64,000 bases of DNA from Flavobacterium cheniae (GCF_004363695.1 NZ_SNZC01000001.1:866431-930430); one strand, 5' to 3'; counted from the stretch's first letter, positions 41,005 to 51,375 are shown. Numbers and translations are program-made. Notes: a model not told the origin generated them from the sequence alone.

Positions 41005-41823
41005 ATGAACTTTACTAAAACCACTGAACAAGCTTCCAAATACGAGCATTTAGAAAAAATGTCGGTCACTGATTTGTTGACGAATATCAACAATGAAGAT
41101 AAAACCGTACCGTTAGCCGTAGAAAAAGCTTTGCCTCAAATTGAAACTTTAGTGACTGAAATCGTTTCTAAAATGAAACATGGTGGTCGTTTATTTTACA
41201 TTGGAGCAGGAACTTCGGGGCGTTTAGGAATTGTTGATGCTTCGGAATGTCCGCCTACTTTTGGTGTTCCGTTTGATTTAGTTATCGGAATTATTGCGGG
41301 TGGCGACACTGCCATCAGAAAAGCAGTAGAATTTGCCGAAGACGATCGTGAACAAGCTTGGAAAGATTTACAACAATGGAATATAAATGAAAATGATGTT
41401 GTAGTTGGAATTGCAGCTTCAGGAACAACGCCTTATGTGATTGGTGGATTAGAAATGTGTAATCAAAATAATATCAGCACTGGAAGTATTAGTTGTAATG
41501 CAGAAAGTCCGCTATCTAAAACTGCTAAATTTCCGATTGATGTGGTGGTTGGACCAGAATTCGTAACAGGAAGTTCTCGTATGAAAGCTGGAACGGCTCA
41601 GAAGTTGGTTTTGAATATGATTTCGACTGCAACTATGATTCAGTTGGGTAAGGTAAAAGGCAATAAAATGGTCGACATGCAATTGAGCAATACCAAATTA
41701 ATTGATAGAGGTACGAGAATGATTATGGAGGAAATTCCGGTAAGTTATGAAGAAGCTAATCAATTATTAAACACGCATGGAAGTGTTAGAAATGCCGTAG
41801 ATTTTTACAATAATATCAAATAA
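41005..41823 (+). CDS. murQ: N-acetylmuramic acid 6-phosphate etherase
   Basis: A 272-residue SIS-domain lyase that removes lactate from MurNAc-6-phosphate to give GlcNAc-6-phosphate in cell-wall recycling. The N-terminal TEQASKYEHLEKMSVTDLLTNINNED and the active-site stretch GAGTSGRLGIVDASECPPTFG (near 71-91, with the catalytic glutamate in ASECP) are present. A second motif, GIAASGTTPYVIGGL, lies near 137, and VVGPEFVTGSSRMKAGTAQKLVLNM near 182. No MurP or AmgK gene is adjacent, so the source of the substrate is not shown here. Confidence 0.93.
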   Translation: MNFTKTTEQASKYEHLEKMSVTDLLTNINNEDKTVPLAVEKALPQIETLVTEIVSKMKHGGRLFYIGAGTSGRLGIVDASECPPTFGVPFDLVIGIIAGGDTAIRKAVEFAEDDREQAWKDLQQWNINENDVVVGIAASGTTPYVIGGLEMCNQNNISTGSISCNAESPLSKTAKFPIDVVVGPEFVTGSSRMKAGTAQKLVLNMISTATMIQLGKVKGNKMVDMQLSNTKLIDRGTRMIMEEIPVSYEEANQLLNTHGSVRNAVDFYNNIK

Positions 41824-41830
41824 ACATACT

Positions 41831-42298
41831 ATGAAACAATTATTTTTAATCGTAGCAATATTCGGTTTTTCAATATCTTTTGCTCAAAAATTAGAGTACA
41901 CAGATGGTAAAATCTTTCAAGATGGAGAACAATTATCTTCTTTTGAAACCAAGAACCTAATGAAAACCGATTTAAAAGCATTGCATTTATTCAAAAAAGC
42001 AAAATCGAAAGAATCCATTGGAGGCTTTATTTTAGGATTAGGAATTGGAGGAACTGTTGCCGATTTAGTAATGGGATTAACATCAGACGATAAAAAATAC
42101 CCAACAGTAATTACATATGCCGGTGTTGGATTAATGGCTGTTTCGATCCCAATTTTATCAGGAAGAAAGAAAATGGTGCAAGAAAGTGTAGATATTTATA
42201 ATGCAGGATTAAAAGAGCAAAATAAAACATTAGGCGATAATTTCGAACTAAATATTGTAAATAATTCTAATGGAGTTGGACTTCGAATTAATTTCTAA
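41831..42298 (+). CDS. Exported protein of unknown function with glycine-rich membrane segment
   Basis: A 155-residue protein with a signal peptide ending at SFAQ (about 19) and two hydrophobic segments: GGFILGLGIGGTVADLVMGL (about 67-86) and a second near 96-115 (YAGVGLMAVSIPILSG). The final part is soluble. The stop overlaps the start of the DUF6095 gene (TAATG). Function unknown. Confidence 0.72.
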   Translation: MKQLFLIVAIFGFSISFAQKLEYTDGKIFQDGEQLSSFETKNLMKTDLKALHLFKKAKSKESIGGFILGLGIGGTVADLVMGLTSDDKKYPTVITYAGVGLMAVSIPILSGRKKMVQESVDIYNAGLKEQNKTLGDNFELNIVNNSNGVGLRINF

Positions 42299-42534
42299 TG
42301 GCAACTGATAAAAACATATTAGCAAAAGGAGTAAAATATCTTTCAGGTGCTTTACCTTTATTATTTCTTGGCCCCATAATTATCAATAGTGCTTTTAAAA
42401 ATCAAGAGAGTCCATTATATCCTTATGTTTTAGGATTAGGAATCATAATTGCTCTAGCGGCTATGTTTTTAATTTTTAAAGGCATTACTACCTTGGTAAA
42501 AAGTATGTTTGATGGAGATAAACAAGGGCAATAA
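42298..42534 (+). CDS. DUF6095 family small membrane protein
   Basis: A 78-residue protein with two transmembrane helices (about 15-31 and 44-65), matching the flavobacterial DUF6095 pattern: LAKGVKYLSGALPLLFLGP and YPYVLGLGIIIALAAMFLIFKG. It is translationally coupled to the gene before it. Function is unknown. Confidence 0.82.
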   Translation: MATDKNILAKGVKYLSGALPLLFLGPIIINSAFKNQESPLYPYVLGLGIIIALAAMFLIFKGITTLVKSMFDGDKQGQ

Positions 42535-42552
42535 CAATTTCAAAAATCAAAT

Positions 42553-42939
42553 ATGAAATTCAAAATACAATATTCTATTTGTAGTTTATTACTACTTACA
42601 TTGCTAACTTCTTGCTACAATCAAGAACGCAATTGTACTGATTTTAAAACCGGAAAATTTACTTCAGAAACAGAAATTGAAGGTAAAAAATACACCAGTA
42701 CTTTTGAACGCAACGATTCTATTCAAATAGAAAGCTACGAAGGAAAAATAGATACTTTTAAAGTTAGATGGACTAATGATTGCGAATACATTATTCAAAA
42801 TACGAATCCAAAAAACCGAGAAGAGAAAAAACCAGTTCAAATGAAAATTTTGACAACTGACTCAGATTCATACACTTTTGAATATTCTTTCGTTGGCGAC
42901 TCAAAAAAACAGCGCGGAACTGTAACAAAACTGAAGTAA
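42553..42939 (+). CDS. Small lipoprotein of unknown function
   Basis: A 128-residue lipoprotein with a lipobox (LLTSC, cysteine 21). The mature part is a small beta-rich domain (CTDFKTGKFTSETEIEGKKYTSTFERND ... KVRWTNDCEYIIQNTN) with two conserved cysteines that may form a disulfide. I recall homologues listed as DNA topoisomerase IV; nothing in this sequence supports that. It lies between DUF6095 and terC. Confidence 0.75.
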   Translation: MKFKIQYSICSLLLLTLLTSCYNQERNCTDFKTGKFTSETEIEGKKYTSTFERNDSIQIESYEGKIDTFKVRWTNDCEYIIQNTNPKNREEKKPVQMKILTTDSDSYTFEYSFVGDSKKQRGTVTKLK

Positions 42940-42972
42940 CCAACGTAAAATACAATTTAAAACACTAAATAA

Positions 42973-43743
42973 ATGGAAGTTTTCTTAAACCCAGATGCTT
43001 GGATAGCATTGTTAACCTTAACCTTCTTAGAAATCATTTTAGGTATCGATAACATCATTTTTATTTCGATTGTTACCGGAAAATTACCTCAAGAAAAACG
43101 TAAAAGAGCAACCCGAATCGGATTATTCTTAGCTATGTTCATGCGTATTGCTTTGCTTTTTGGAATCACCATTTTAATTGCTATGAAAGCGCCATGGTTT
43201 AGCTTTGATTTTGGATGGTTCTCAGCCGAAATTACTGGACAAGCTATGATTTTATTGTTAGGAGGTTTGTTCTTAATTTATAAAAGTACTAAAGAAATCC
43301 ATGAAAAAGTAGATCATAAAGGAGAAGAAGAAAAAGAATTAAAAACTTCGGCAACCAAATCATTTGCTAGTGTAATTGTGCAAATTCTTTTAATCGACTT
43401 AATATTCTCCGTTGATAGTATCTTAACAGCTGTTGGTATGACAAATGGTGTAGAAGGCGCATTAGTAATTATGATTACCGCAGTAGTAATTTCTGTAGGA
43501 ATTATGATGTTGTTTGCTGTTCCTGTTGGGAATTTCGTAAATGCAAATCCTTCGATTCAAATCCTAGGATTAGCATTCTTAATCTTAATCGGATTCATGC
43601 TAATTACAGAAAGTATGCACTTATCACACGCTGAATTAGCAGGACAACACGTTGGAGCTGTTCCAAAAGGTTATTTGTATTTTGCAATTGCTTTCTCACT
43701 AGGCGTTGAATTCATCAATATGAAAATGCGTAAGAAAAATTAA
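42973..43743 (+). CDS. TerC family integral membrane protein
   Basis: A 256-residue membrane protein with about seven helices. The TerC motifs EIILGIDNIIFISIVTGKLP (near 20-40) and LIDLIFSVDSILTAVGMTNG (near 139-158) are present, with the acidic residues thought to bind metal ions. The family exports manganese or supports metal loading of exoenzymes; in this genome it ends the cotranscribed run and is followed by a strong terminator. Confidence 0.9.
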   Translation: MEVFLNPDAWIALLTLTFLEIILGIDNIIFISIVTGKLPQEKRKRATRIGLFLAMFMRIALLFGITILIAMKAPWFSFDFGWFSAEITGQAMILLLGGLFLIYKSTKEIHEKVDHKGEEEKELKTSATKSFASVIVQILLIDLIFSVDSILTAVGMTNGVEGALVIMITAVVISVGIMMLFAVPVGNFVNANPSIQILGLAFLILIGFMLITESMHLSHAELAGQHVGAVPKGYLYFAIAFSLGVEFINMKMRKKN

Positions 43744-43762
43744 TTACAAATTATTACATAAA

Positions 43763-43790
43763 AAATGTCCCGAAAATATCGGGACATTTT
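43763..43790. terminator. Bidirectional terminator
   Basis: A perfect stem (AAAATGTCCCGA / TCGGGACATTTT) around AAATA between converging terC and fhs. Confidence 0.9.
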
Positions 43791-43809
43791 TATTTATAGA
43801 ATATATGTG

Positions 43810-45483
43810 TTAAGACAATCCTGTAATTACACCATTATTATCAATATCAATTCGTTCCGCATTAGGAATAGCTGGTAAACCTGGCATTCGCATTACTTCA
43901 CCTAACAACGGCACAATAAATCCAGCGCCACTTGCGATTTCAAATTCTCGAACGGTAATATCAAAATTCGTTGGGCGACCAATTAACTTTTCATTGTCTG
44001 AAAAACTCGCTGGTGTTTTAGCCATACAAACCGAAAAATGACTAAAACCTAAATCGTTAATCATTTTTAACTGTGATTTTGATTTTGGAGAAAACTCTAC
44101 TGAATTCGCTCCATAAATTTCTTTAGCAACCGTATTTATTTTATGCTCAATACTGTCCGAAGGTTGGTATAAAGGTTTGTAATTGGCATTTCCTTTATTA
44201 ATTTCTTCTACCACTTTTTCAGCCACTTCCGCCGAACCTTTTCCACCATGAACAAAAGCTGTGCTTACTATGGCAGTAACTCCTTTTGTAGCACATAACT
44301 CAATTAGTTTATTGTATTCAGCTTGTGTATCATCTGGAAAAGCATTCACACAAACCACTGGATTAATGCCAAATTTTTGAATGTTTTCAATATGCTTTTC
44401 TAAATTACAGAAACCTTTTTCAATCGCACTTACATTTTCAGTTTTGAAATCTTCTGCGGCTAATCCTGCATGATGTTTAATAGCTCTTATTGTTGCTACT
44501 AAAACAACAGCATCCGGTTTCAAACCACTTTGTTCACATTTGATGTGTAGAAACTTCTCTGCTCCTAAATCAGCACCAAAACCAGCTTCTGTTACTACGT
44601 AATCGCCAAGTGACAATCCCATTTTGGTTGCAATTGCTGTGTTAGTTCCTTGTGCAATACTTGCAAAAGGTCCGCCATGCAAAATTGCTGGATTTCCGTC
44701 GATAGTTTGTACTAAGTTGGGCTTAATCGCATCTTTTAATAAAGTTGCCATCGCTCCTACTACATTTAAATCTCTAGCGAAAATAGCTTTTCCATCTAAC
44801 GTTTTTCCAACGAATATATTTCCTAAACGGAATTTTAAATCTTCTAAATCTTTTGCCAAACATAAAATCGCCATCACTTCCGAAGCAGGTGTGATATTGA
44901 AACCATCTTCACGCATGGTTCCATTAGCTTTCGCTCCAACACCAATAATAATCTGACGTAGTGAACGGTCGTTCATATCCATCACACGTTTCCACGCGAT
45001 TGATTTTGGATCCAGATTTAATGAATATTTCGTGTTTTGCAAGTTGTTATCAATCACTGCCGATAACAAGTTATTCGCTTTTTCAATTGCCGAAAAATCG
45101 CCAGTAAAATGCAAATTGATGTCTTCCATCGGCAATACTTGAACATAACCACCGCCAGCTGCTCCACCTTTTAAACCGAAAACAGGTCCTAATGAAGGTT
45201 CGCGTAAAACGGCAATTGCTTTTTTACCGATATAATTCAAACCATCTGTCAAACCAATCGACATGGTAGTTTTTCCTTCACCATATTTAGTTGGAGACAT
45301 AGCAGAAACTAAAATTAGTTTTCCTTTAGGATTTTCTTGTTGTAAGTGTAAAGGTAATTTGGCTTTGTACTTGCCATAATATTCTAAATCGTCTTCTTCA
45401 ATATTGATTTTTTTTGCGATTTCTTTTATGTGAGACATCGTTGCATTTTGCGCAATTTCAATGTCTGATGGAAAATTTGACAT
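43810..45483 (-). CDS. fhs: Formate-tetrahydrofolate ligase
   Basis: A 557-residue ATP-dependent ligase that makes 10-formyltetrahydrofolate from formate. The ATP-binding P-loop region is LVSAMSPTKYGEGKTTMSIGL near 57-78, and the family motif LREPSLGPVFGLKGGAAGGGYVQVLPMEDINLHFTGD lies near 93-129. The C-terminal part ends in GFIVPLLGEVMRMPGLPAIPNAERID, as usual. The length fits the bacterial enzyme. It supplies one-carbon units for purine and methionine synthesis and stands alone. Confidence 0.95.
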   Translation of the reverse strand: MSNFPSDIEIAQNATMSHIKEIAKKINIEEDDLEYYGKYKAKLPLHLQQENPKGKLILVSAMSPTKYGEGKTTMSIGLTDGLNYIGKKAIAVLREPSLGPVFGLKGGAAGGGYVQVLPMEDINLHFTGDFSAIEKANNLLSAVIDNNLQNTKYSLNLDPKSIAWKRVMDMNDRSLRQIIIGVGAKANGTMREDGFNITPASEVMAILCLAKDLEDLKFRLGNIFVGKTLDGKAIFARDLNVVGAMATLLKDAIKPNLVQTIDGNPAILHGGPFASIAQGTNTAIATKMGLSLGDYVVTEAGFGADLGAEKFLHIKCEQSGLKPDAVVLVATIRAIKHHAGLAAEDFKTENVSAIEKGFCNLEKHIENIQKFGINPVVCVNAFPDDTQAEYNKLIELCATKGVTAIVSTAFVHGGKGSAEVAEKVVEEINKGNANYKPLYQPSDSIEHKINTVAKEIYGANSVEFSPKSKSQLKMINDLGFSHFSVCMAKTPASFSDNEKLIGRPTNFDITVREFEIASGAGFIVPLLGEVMRMPGLPAIPNAERIDIDNNGVITGLS

Positions 45484-45557
45484 TAGTTGTTGTGTTATAA
45501 TTGGTATTCGAAATTAGTATTATTTGGTTGAAAAAAACACGACAAAAATCATGTTTC

Positions 45558-45595
45558 AAAAAAAACCTGCAAGACAAAAATAGTCTCGCAGGTTA
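45558..45595 (-). terminator. Terminator of parC
   Basis: On the minus strand AACCTGC, one mismatch, AGAC pair with GTCT and GCAGGTT, followed by a run of T. It directly follows the stop codon. Confidence 0.8.
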
Positions 45596-45598
45596 TGG

Positions 45599-48313
45599 TT
45601 ATTCTAAGGAAAGTGTTATCTGTCCGTCGTCATCTAATTCTATGTTGAAATCGGTTATATCAGCACCTTCACTTTCATCAGTAGCTTCTTGTTGCGCTTC
45701 AGGTTCTTCCAAAATTTCTTCATAAGGTAATGGATCTAACAAATTGATTTGTTTCAGCTTGTCAGTAGTTAATTGGTTACCCAAAGCTTTTATGCCTTTT
45801 ACCGAAATAAATTGCTCTAAATCAACTATTTGATTTTCTTTTTGAATACCTTTTACTTTGGCAAAAATAACCTCAGCAACCGGACGCCAATCAGTAGAAA
45901 CAATTTCTAATTGCGATTTCTCGTGTTCGGTGATAAAAATTTCCTCTTTGTTTTCGTTTTCAACTAAGAAACGCTTCACAAAATATCTGTCTTTTTCGCC
46001 ACAGTAATAAATACAAGAAACTGGTTTATTTGGATTCCATTTTTCCAATACAATCATATCTTCGTCGAAATGCGTTGTCAATTCTGGAATAATGGTTTTT
46101 AGTTTTCCGGATTGGTTTACAATCAACAAGCGATCATTTGGACGGAATTCGCCTAACAACTCGCCTCTTCCATCTACATTTAAACGTTGTACCGTATCAT
46201 CAAACCAAACTTTTCGAGGTCGTAAAGTTGAAATACCTTTCTCTTTTAACTCGATTTTTTTGATTGGATATTTGGTCACCGTATTGCCACGAGAAGCTCT
46301 TCCTTTGATAGCAATATCCGAGAAATCAACATCCCATTTCAGTTTTTTCACGCTTCCTACTTGACGTAATAAAATCGTAACAACTTCAGCTTCTCCATTT
46401 GGATTAGCAGAGAAATACGACACCATTGAACCTGGTTTTTCTTGTGTTAAATCGTAAAATTTATCACGAGTTACACCTGAAACATTGAAACGTTTGATAA
46501 AAGTTGAACCGTTTTTACCATCACGATACATCATGTTGTAAATGGTTCGTTTGTCGTTTTTATCAAAAACAGCGATGTGAATAATATCTTTTCCTACGAA
46601 TTTTTTATCATCTACTTTCGCTACCATCATTTTTCCATCGCGAAGGAAAACAATTACATCATCAATGTCTGAACAATCCGCAACGTATTCATCTTTCTTT
46701 AAACCTGTTCCAAAGAAACCTTCTTCACGATTTACATAAAGTTTTGTGTTTCGTAAAACCACTTTCGTAGCCTCAATATTATCAAAACTTCTTAATTCGG
46801 TTTGGCGTTCGCGCCCTTTTCCGTATTTGTCTTTTAGTCTTTGGAAGAAATCAATCGTATAATCAATAATATGATCTAAATGAAACTTGACTTGTTCCAT
46901 TTCTGCTTCCAATTTCGAAATCGCTTCATCCGCTTTATCCGAGTCGAAACGTGTAATACGAATCATTGGAATTTGCGTTAATTTTTGCAAATCATCGTCG
47001 TTAATTTCTCGAACAAATGATTTTAAAAACGGTTCAAATCGGTCATACATGTATTTGTACAACGATTCTCTGTCGGAATACAATTTGAAGTCGATATACA
47101 TTTCTTCACGAATGAAAATCTTTTCTAACGTAGAGAAATGCCATTTATTTTCTAATTCGTCCAACTGAATTTCTAATTCGCGTTTCAGCAAATCAACCGT
47201 TCTGTTGGTCGAAATTTTCAACATATCAGAAACCCCAATAAACAACGGTTTGTGGTTTTCAATAACACATCCTAATGGCGCTACTGAAGTTTCACAAGCC
47301 GTGAACGCATATAACGCATCAATAGTTTTATCAGGTGAAACACCAGCTGGCAAATGAATTAAAATTTCAACCTCAGCAGCTGTGTTATCTTCAATTTTCT
47401 TGATTTTTATTTTCCCTTTTTCGTTGGCTTTCAAAATACTATCAATCAATGTTGACGTATTGGTTGAAAACGGAATTTGGGTAATCACCAAAGTTTGTTT
47501 GTCTAACTGCCCAATTTTTGCACGCACACGCACACGACCGCCACGTAATCCATCATTATAATTGGAAACATCAGCAATACCTGCGGTTGGAAAATCGGGA
47601 AATAAGGTAAAAGGTTTTCCTTTTAATATTTTGATAGAAGAATCTATTAATTCGTTAAAATTGTGAGGTAACACTTTGGTCGATAAACCTACGGCAATAC
47701 CTTCGGCACCTTGTGCTAACAACAAAGGAAACTTTACCGGAAGATTAATCGGTTCGGCACGACGACCATCGTATGACATTCCCCATTCGGTGATTTTTGG
47801 TGAATACAATACATCGTGACCAAATTTTGAAATTCTGGCTTCGATGTAACGGGAAGCTGCGGCACTATCACCTGTTAAGATATTTCCCCAGTTTCCTTGC
47901 ATATCGATAATTAGGTCTTTTTGCCCAATTTGCACCATGGCGTCACCAATACTCGCATCTCCGTGAGGGTGATACTGCATGGTATGACCCACGATATTCG
48001 CCACTTTATTGTAACGACCATCATCTAACTCTTTCATGGAGTGCATAATACGACGTTGCACCGGTTTAAAACCGTCTTCAATCGCTGGAACTGCACGTTC
48101 TAGAATTACATACGAAGCGTAGTCCAAAAACCAATCTTTGTACATTCCTGTAACTTTGGTAATGGTGTCTTCTGGGTTTTCGTTGTTTTCGTAAAAATGA
48201 TGTCCCGTTGAAACACGAATATCTTCAAAACCTTCCTCGTTTGTGGATTGGTCTTGATTGTCGAAATTTTCGTCTTCGTTTGGAATGATGTTATCTTCTT
48301 CTTCGTCTTTCAT
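45599..48313 (-). CDS. parC: DNA topoisomerase IV subunit A
   Basis: A 904-residue type II topoisomerase breakage-reunion subunit that unlinks daughter chromosomes with ParE. An acidic N-terminal extension (about 1-45, rich in D, E and N) precedes the core. Core motifs are YASYVILERAVPAIEDGFKPVQRRI, VANIVGHTMQYHPHGDASIGDAM and SAAASRYIEARIS, with the active-site tyrosine at about 156. The C-terminal beta-pinwheel repeats end near residue 860. The C-terminal tail is acidic (EEPEAQQEATDESEGADITDF). The acidic ends fit Bacteroidetes ParC better than GyrA. Confidence 0.93.
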   Translation of the reverse strand: MKDEEEDNIIPNEDENFDNQDQSTNEEGFEDIRVSTGHHFYENNENPEDTITKVTGMYKDWFLDYASYVILERAVPAIEDGFKPVQRRIMHSMKELDDGRYNKVANIVGHTMQYHPHGDASIGDAMVQIGQKDLIIDMQGNWGNILTGDSAAASRYIEARISKFGHDVLYSPKITEWGMSYDGRRAEPINLPVKFPLLLAQGAEGIAVGLSTKVLPHNFNELIDSSIKILKGKPFTLFPDFPTAGIADVSNYNDGLRGGRVRVRAKIGQLDKQTLVITQIPFSTNTSTLIDSILKANEKGKIKIKKIEDNTAAEVEILIHLPAGVSPDKTIDALYAFTACETSVAPLGCVIENHKPLFIGVSDMLKISTNRTVDLLKRELEIQLDELENKWHFSTLEKIFIREEMYIDFKLYSDRESLYKYMYDRFEPFLKSFVREINDDDLQKLTQIPMIRITRFDSDKADEAISKLEAEMEQVKFHLDHIIDYTIDFFQRLKDKYGKGRERQTELRSFDNIEATKVVLRNTKLYVNREEGFFGTGLKKDEYVADCSDIDDVIVFLRDGKMMVAKVDDKKFVGKDIIHIAVFDKNDKRTIYNMMYRDGKNGSTFIKRFNVSGVTRDKFYDLTQEKPGSMVSYFSANPNGEAEVVTILLRQVGSVKKLKWDVDFSDIAIKGRASRGNTVTKYPIKKIELKEKGISTLRPRKVWFDDTVQRLNVDGRGELLGEFRPNDRLLIVNQSGKLKTIIPELTTHFDEDMIVLEKWNPNKPVSCIYYCGEKDRYFVKRFLVENENKEEIFITEHEKSQLEIVSTDWRPVAEVIFAKVKGIQKENQIVDLEQFISVKGIKALGNQLTTDKLKQINLLDPLPYEEILEEPEAQQEATDESEGADITDFNIELDDDGQITLSLE

Positions 48314-48362
48314 ATCTTTGTAGCACTATGTTACTCAAAGTTTTACACTAAGTTTCACAATG

Positions 48363-48752
48363 TTATAATATTAATCTTTTTATTCCGTCTTTTAATGATT
48401 TTTTATAAAAATTTAAAAGTAAACCTAATCTACATTCTGAAAGTCTCATATAGGTTAAACATTGCGCTGTATGCTCTAATGTAAACTCTTCAACCACTTT
48501 CAATTCAACAATAACTTTATTATTTACGATTATATCAACTCTGTAGCCACAATCCATTTTAATGTCTTCATAAACTACTGGAAATGGACATTCTTGTTTA
48601 ACTTCTAATCCGCATTTTGTTAACTCATAAGCTAAACATTCTCTGTACACTTTTTCCAATAAACCTGAGCCTAACTTTGTATGAACTTTATAGGCACAAT
48701 CTAAAACGATTCGGCTAATTTCATTTTCTTCAGTCATATCTTTTTGTATCAC
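48363..48752 (-). CDS. GxxExxY protein
   Basis: A 129-residue protein of the GxxExxY family (PD-(D/E)XK nuclease-like fold). The family motif appears as GSGLLEKVYRECLAYEL near 28-44, with the later DCGYRVDIIVNNKVIVELKVV carrying the D and E-x-K that would hold a metal ion. Activity has not been shown for the family, whose members are scattered through environmental genomes. It sits between parE and parC on the same strand, flanked by related short repeats, and looks like a late insertion into that operon. Confidence 0.9.
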   Translation of the reverse strand: MIQKDMTEENEISRIVLDCAYKVHTKLGSGLLEKVYRECLAYELTKCGLEVKQECPFPVVYEDIKMDCGYRVDIIVNNKVIVELKVVEEFTLEHTAQCLTYMRLSECRLGLLLNFYKKSLKDGIKRLIL

Positions 48753-48847
48753 AATGTTACACTAAGTTATTCACTATGTTTCCCAATGTTTAATATATCT
48801 TGGTGTGACTTTGTGTTAAACTTTGAGAAACTTTGTGCTCCAAATAA

Positions 48848-50701
48848 CTACTTCTCCACCACATCCAATTCCACTTTCAAATTGTTAATGATAAACTCTT
48901 GTCGGTCTGGGGTATTTTTACCCATGTAAAACTCTAACAAGGTTTCAATTGAAGTGGCTTTATCTAACATGACTGGATCTAATCGAATGTCTTGCCCAAT
49001 GAAGTGCTTGAACTCATCTGGCGAAATTTCTCCTAATCCTTTGAATCGGGTGATTTCTGGTTTTGGTTTTAGCTTTTCAATGGCGTTTACTCGTTCTTCT
49101 TCGCTATAGCAATAAATAGTTTCTTTTTTATTTCGCACACGGAACAAAGGTGTCTGTAAGATATACAAATGGCCATCTTTTATCAACTCAGGGAAAAACT
49201 GCAAGAAAAACGTAATCAACAACAAGCGAATGTGCATTCCATCGACATCGGCATCGGTTGCAATTACGATATTGTTGTAACGTAAATCTCCCATGTCTTC
49301 CTCAATGTTTAATGCGGCTTGTAATAAATTGAATTCTTCGTTTTCGTACACAATTTTCTTAGTCATTCCATACGAATTCAAAGGCTTACCACGTAAACTG
49401 AAAACCGCTTGTGTATTTACATCACGACTTTTGGTAATCGAACCCGAAGCCGAATCTCCCTCGGTAATAAAAAGCGTACTTTCTAAACTTCTTGGATTTT
49501 TAGCATCGGTTAAATGCACACGACAATCACGTAATTTTTTATTGTGAAGACTGGCTTTTTTAGCTCGGTCTTTAGCTAATTTTCTAATGCCTGAAAGTTC
49601 TTTACGTTCGCGTTCGGCTTGTAAAATCTTACGCAATAAAGCATCAGCAACTTCTGGATTTTTATGTAAAAAATTATCTAACTTCGTTTTGATGAAATCA
49701 TTCACAAACGAACGCACCGAAGGCCCATTCGGACCAATATCGGTTGAACCTAATTTGGTTTTGGTTTGTGATTCGAAAACAGGTTCTTCCACTTTAACCG
49801 AAACTGCAGAAACAATCGATTTACGAATATCAGAAGCTTCAAAAGGCTTGTTGTAAAACTCTTTGATGGTTTTTACAATTGCTTCACGAAAAGCGCCTAA
49901 ATGCGTTCCTCCTTGCGTGGTATTTTGTCCGTTGACAAATGAATGGTATTCTTCTGAATATTGGGATTTACTGTGTGTGATAGCTACTTCGATATCGTCG
50001 CCCAACAAATGAATCGTTGGATAAACCATATCGTCTTCGTGAATGGCTTCTTCTAATAAATCTTTTAAACCGTTATCTGAAAAATACTTTTCACCATTGT
50101 AATAAATGGTCAATCCTGTATTTAGATAGCAGTAATTTTTGAGCATCTTGATGATGTACTCATTTCGGTATTTGTAGTTCTTGAAAATCGCTTCATCGGC
50201 AACAAACGAAACTTTCGTTCCTTTACGCTTGGTTGTTTCTTGAACGTCTTCTTCTAAGGTTAGATTTCCGGCAGAGAATTCCGCTGCTTTTTGTTGGTTA
50301 TCACGTACCGATTCTACTCTGAAATAATTGGAAAGTGCATTTACAGCTTTTGTTCCGACACCATTTAAACCTACGGATTTTTTGAAGGCTTTGGAATCGT
50401 ATTTTCCACCTGTATTCATTTTGGAAACTACATCAACGACTTTTCCTAACGGAATACCTCGACCATAATCGCGCACCGTAACGAGTTTGTCTTTAATGGT
50501 AACTTCGATGGTTTTTCCTGCACCCATGACAAATTCATCGATACAGTTATCCAATACTTCTTTTAATAAAATATAAATACCATCATCGGGCGAAGAACCA
50601 TCACCTAGTTTTCCGATATACATACCGGGACGCATACGAATGTGTTCTTTCCAATCAAGGGAACGTATATTGTCTTCGGTATATTGATTTTGCTCTAACA
50701 T
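48848..50701 (-). CDS. parE: DNA topoisomerase IV subunit B
   Basis: A 617-residue ATPase subunit. The GHKL ATP-binding domain has [27 protein letters not shown] and [11 protein letters not shown], with [11 protein letters not shown] further on. The TOPRIM metal site is [11 protein letters not shown], with the acidic DADVDGMH later. The start is taken at 50701 ([10 protein letters not shown]) because the frame upstream gives only a short unconserved extension. It pairs with parC, 535 bp away, with the GxxExxY gene between them. Confidence 0.94.
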   Translation of the reverse strand: MLEQNQYTEDNIRSLDWKEHIRMRPGMYIGKLGDGSSPDDGIYILLKEVLDNCIDEFVMGAGKTIEVTIKDKLVTVRDYGRGIPLGKVVDVVSKMNTGGKYDSKAFKKSVGLNGVGTKAVNALSNYFRVESVRDNQQKAAEFSAGNLTLEEDVQETTKRKGTKVSFVADEAIFKNYKYRNEYIIKMLKNYCYLNTGLTIYYNGEKYFSDNGLKDLLEEAIHEDDMVYPTIHLLGDDIEVAITHSKSQYSEEYHSFVNGQNTTQGGTHLGAFREAIVKTIKEFYNKPFEASDIRKSIVSAVSVKVEEPVFESQTKTKLGSTDIGPNGPSVRSFVNDFIKTKLDNFLHKNPEVADALLRKILQAERERKELSGIRKLAKDRAKKASLHNKKLRDCRVHLTDAKNPRSLESTLFITEGDSASGSITKSRDVNTQAVFSLRGKPLNSYGMTKKIVYENEEFNLLQAALNIEEDMGDLRYNNIVIATDADVDGMHIRLLLITFFLQFFPELIKDGHLYILQTPLFRVRNKKETIYCYSEEERVNAIEKLKPKPEITRFKGLGEISPDEFKHFIGQDIRLDPVMLDKATSIETLLEFYMGKNTPDRQEFIINNLKVELDVVEK

Positions 50702-50823
50702 AGACAGAATTTGGATTTTGTGCAATATAGCATTTATCTCCAAATTTTAGAAGCGAAAATCCGAGAAGTTATTGACAAAATATGGTTAAGAAGATAGAAA
50801 AAAGAGAAGAGAAAAAAGACAAA

Positions 50824-51366
50824 TTATTTATCAATCTTTAATTTTCTAAAATGATAGAAAAGATAAAAATTTGTAATTAATAATAAATAAAAACCAATTT
50901 TTATTTGACCAATTCTATCAATAAAAACATAGCCAATTGTTAATAAAATAAGTAATATCAAGACAGTGTTTAATAGATATAATCTAACAAGATTTATTTT
51001 GTTATTTTTAAACATAAAAAATACACCTAATAATGAAGACATAACTAAAATTACTGAAAAAAGTATATATAAAATACATAAAAAATCATAAAACCCCAGT
51101 TTGTCATTAGAATTAATTTCAAAAAACAAATTAACATTTAAACTCAAATCAATTATACTATCACTTTCTTCAGTAAAGTAAATTTCCAAATCAGATAGAT
51201 AATTAGAAATTTTTTCTGTGTAATTAACCTCTATTTCACATCCGAAACATTCTGACTCTTCAAGAGCAAATTCATGCATTTCACATTGCTTTACGAATGG
51301 TAAAAACAAGAATAAAACAGAAAGAACTGAAAGAATTCTTAACTTATATTTTTTGATAAAATTCAT
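50824..51366 (-). CDS. Membrane protein of unknown function
   Basis: A 180-residue protein with a first helix (about 9-25), an outside loop with cysteine-rich CEMHEFALEESECFGCEI, and three more helices (about 95-118, 127-147, 152-170). The codon use is very AT-rich compared with neighbours. The four cysteines in the loop might form disulfides. It lies 9 bp after the TIGR02117 gene and is probably cotranscribed. No family is recognised. Confidence 0.7.
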   Translation of the reverse strand: MNFIKKYKLRILSVLSVLFLFLPFVKQCEMHEFALEESECFGCEIEVNYTEKISNYLSDLEIYFTEESDSIIDLSLNVNLFFEINSNDKLGFYDFLCILYILFSVILVMSSLLGVFFMFKNNKINLVRLYLLNTVLILLILLTIGYVFIDRIGQIKIGFYLLLITNFYLFYHFRKLKIDK

Positions 51367-51375
51367 ACATCAAAT

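Noticed and set aside
42553-42939. Possible reading as a topoisomerase fragment
   Set aside because: A name I recall for similar proteins; the sequence is a short lipoprotein with no topoisomerase motif.
44624-44956. 110-codon ORF opposite fhs
   Set aside because: Shadow of the conserved fhs coding sequence; same holds for the other long ORFs opposite rocD, parC, parE, rlmD and serC.
48248-48484. 78-codon plus-strand ORF across the parC start and GxxExxY gene end
   Set aside because: Overlaps two well-supported genes on the other strand and has a low-complexity hydrophobic composition expected from AT-rich antisense DNA.
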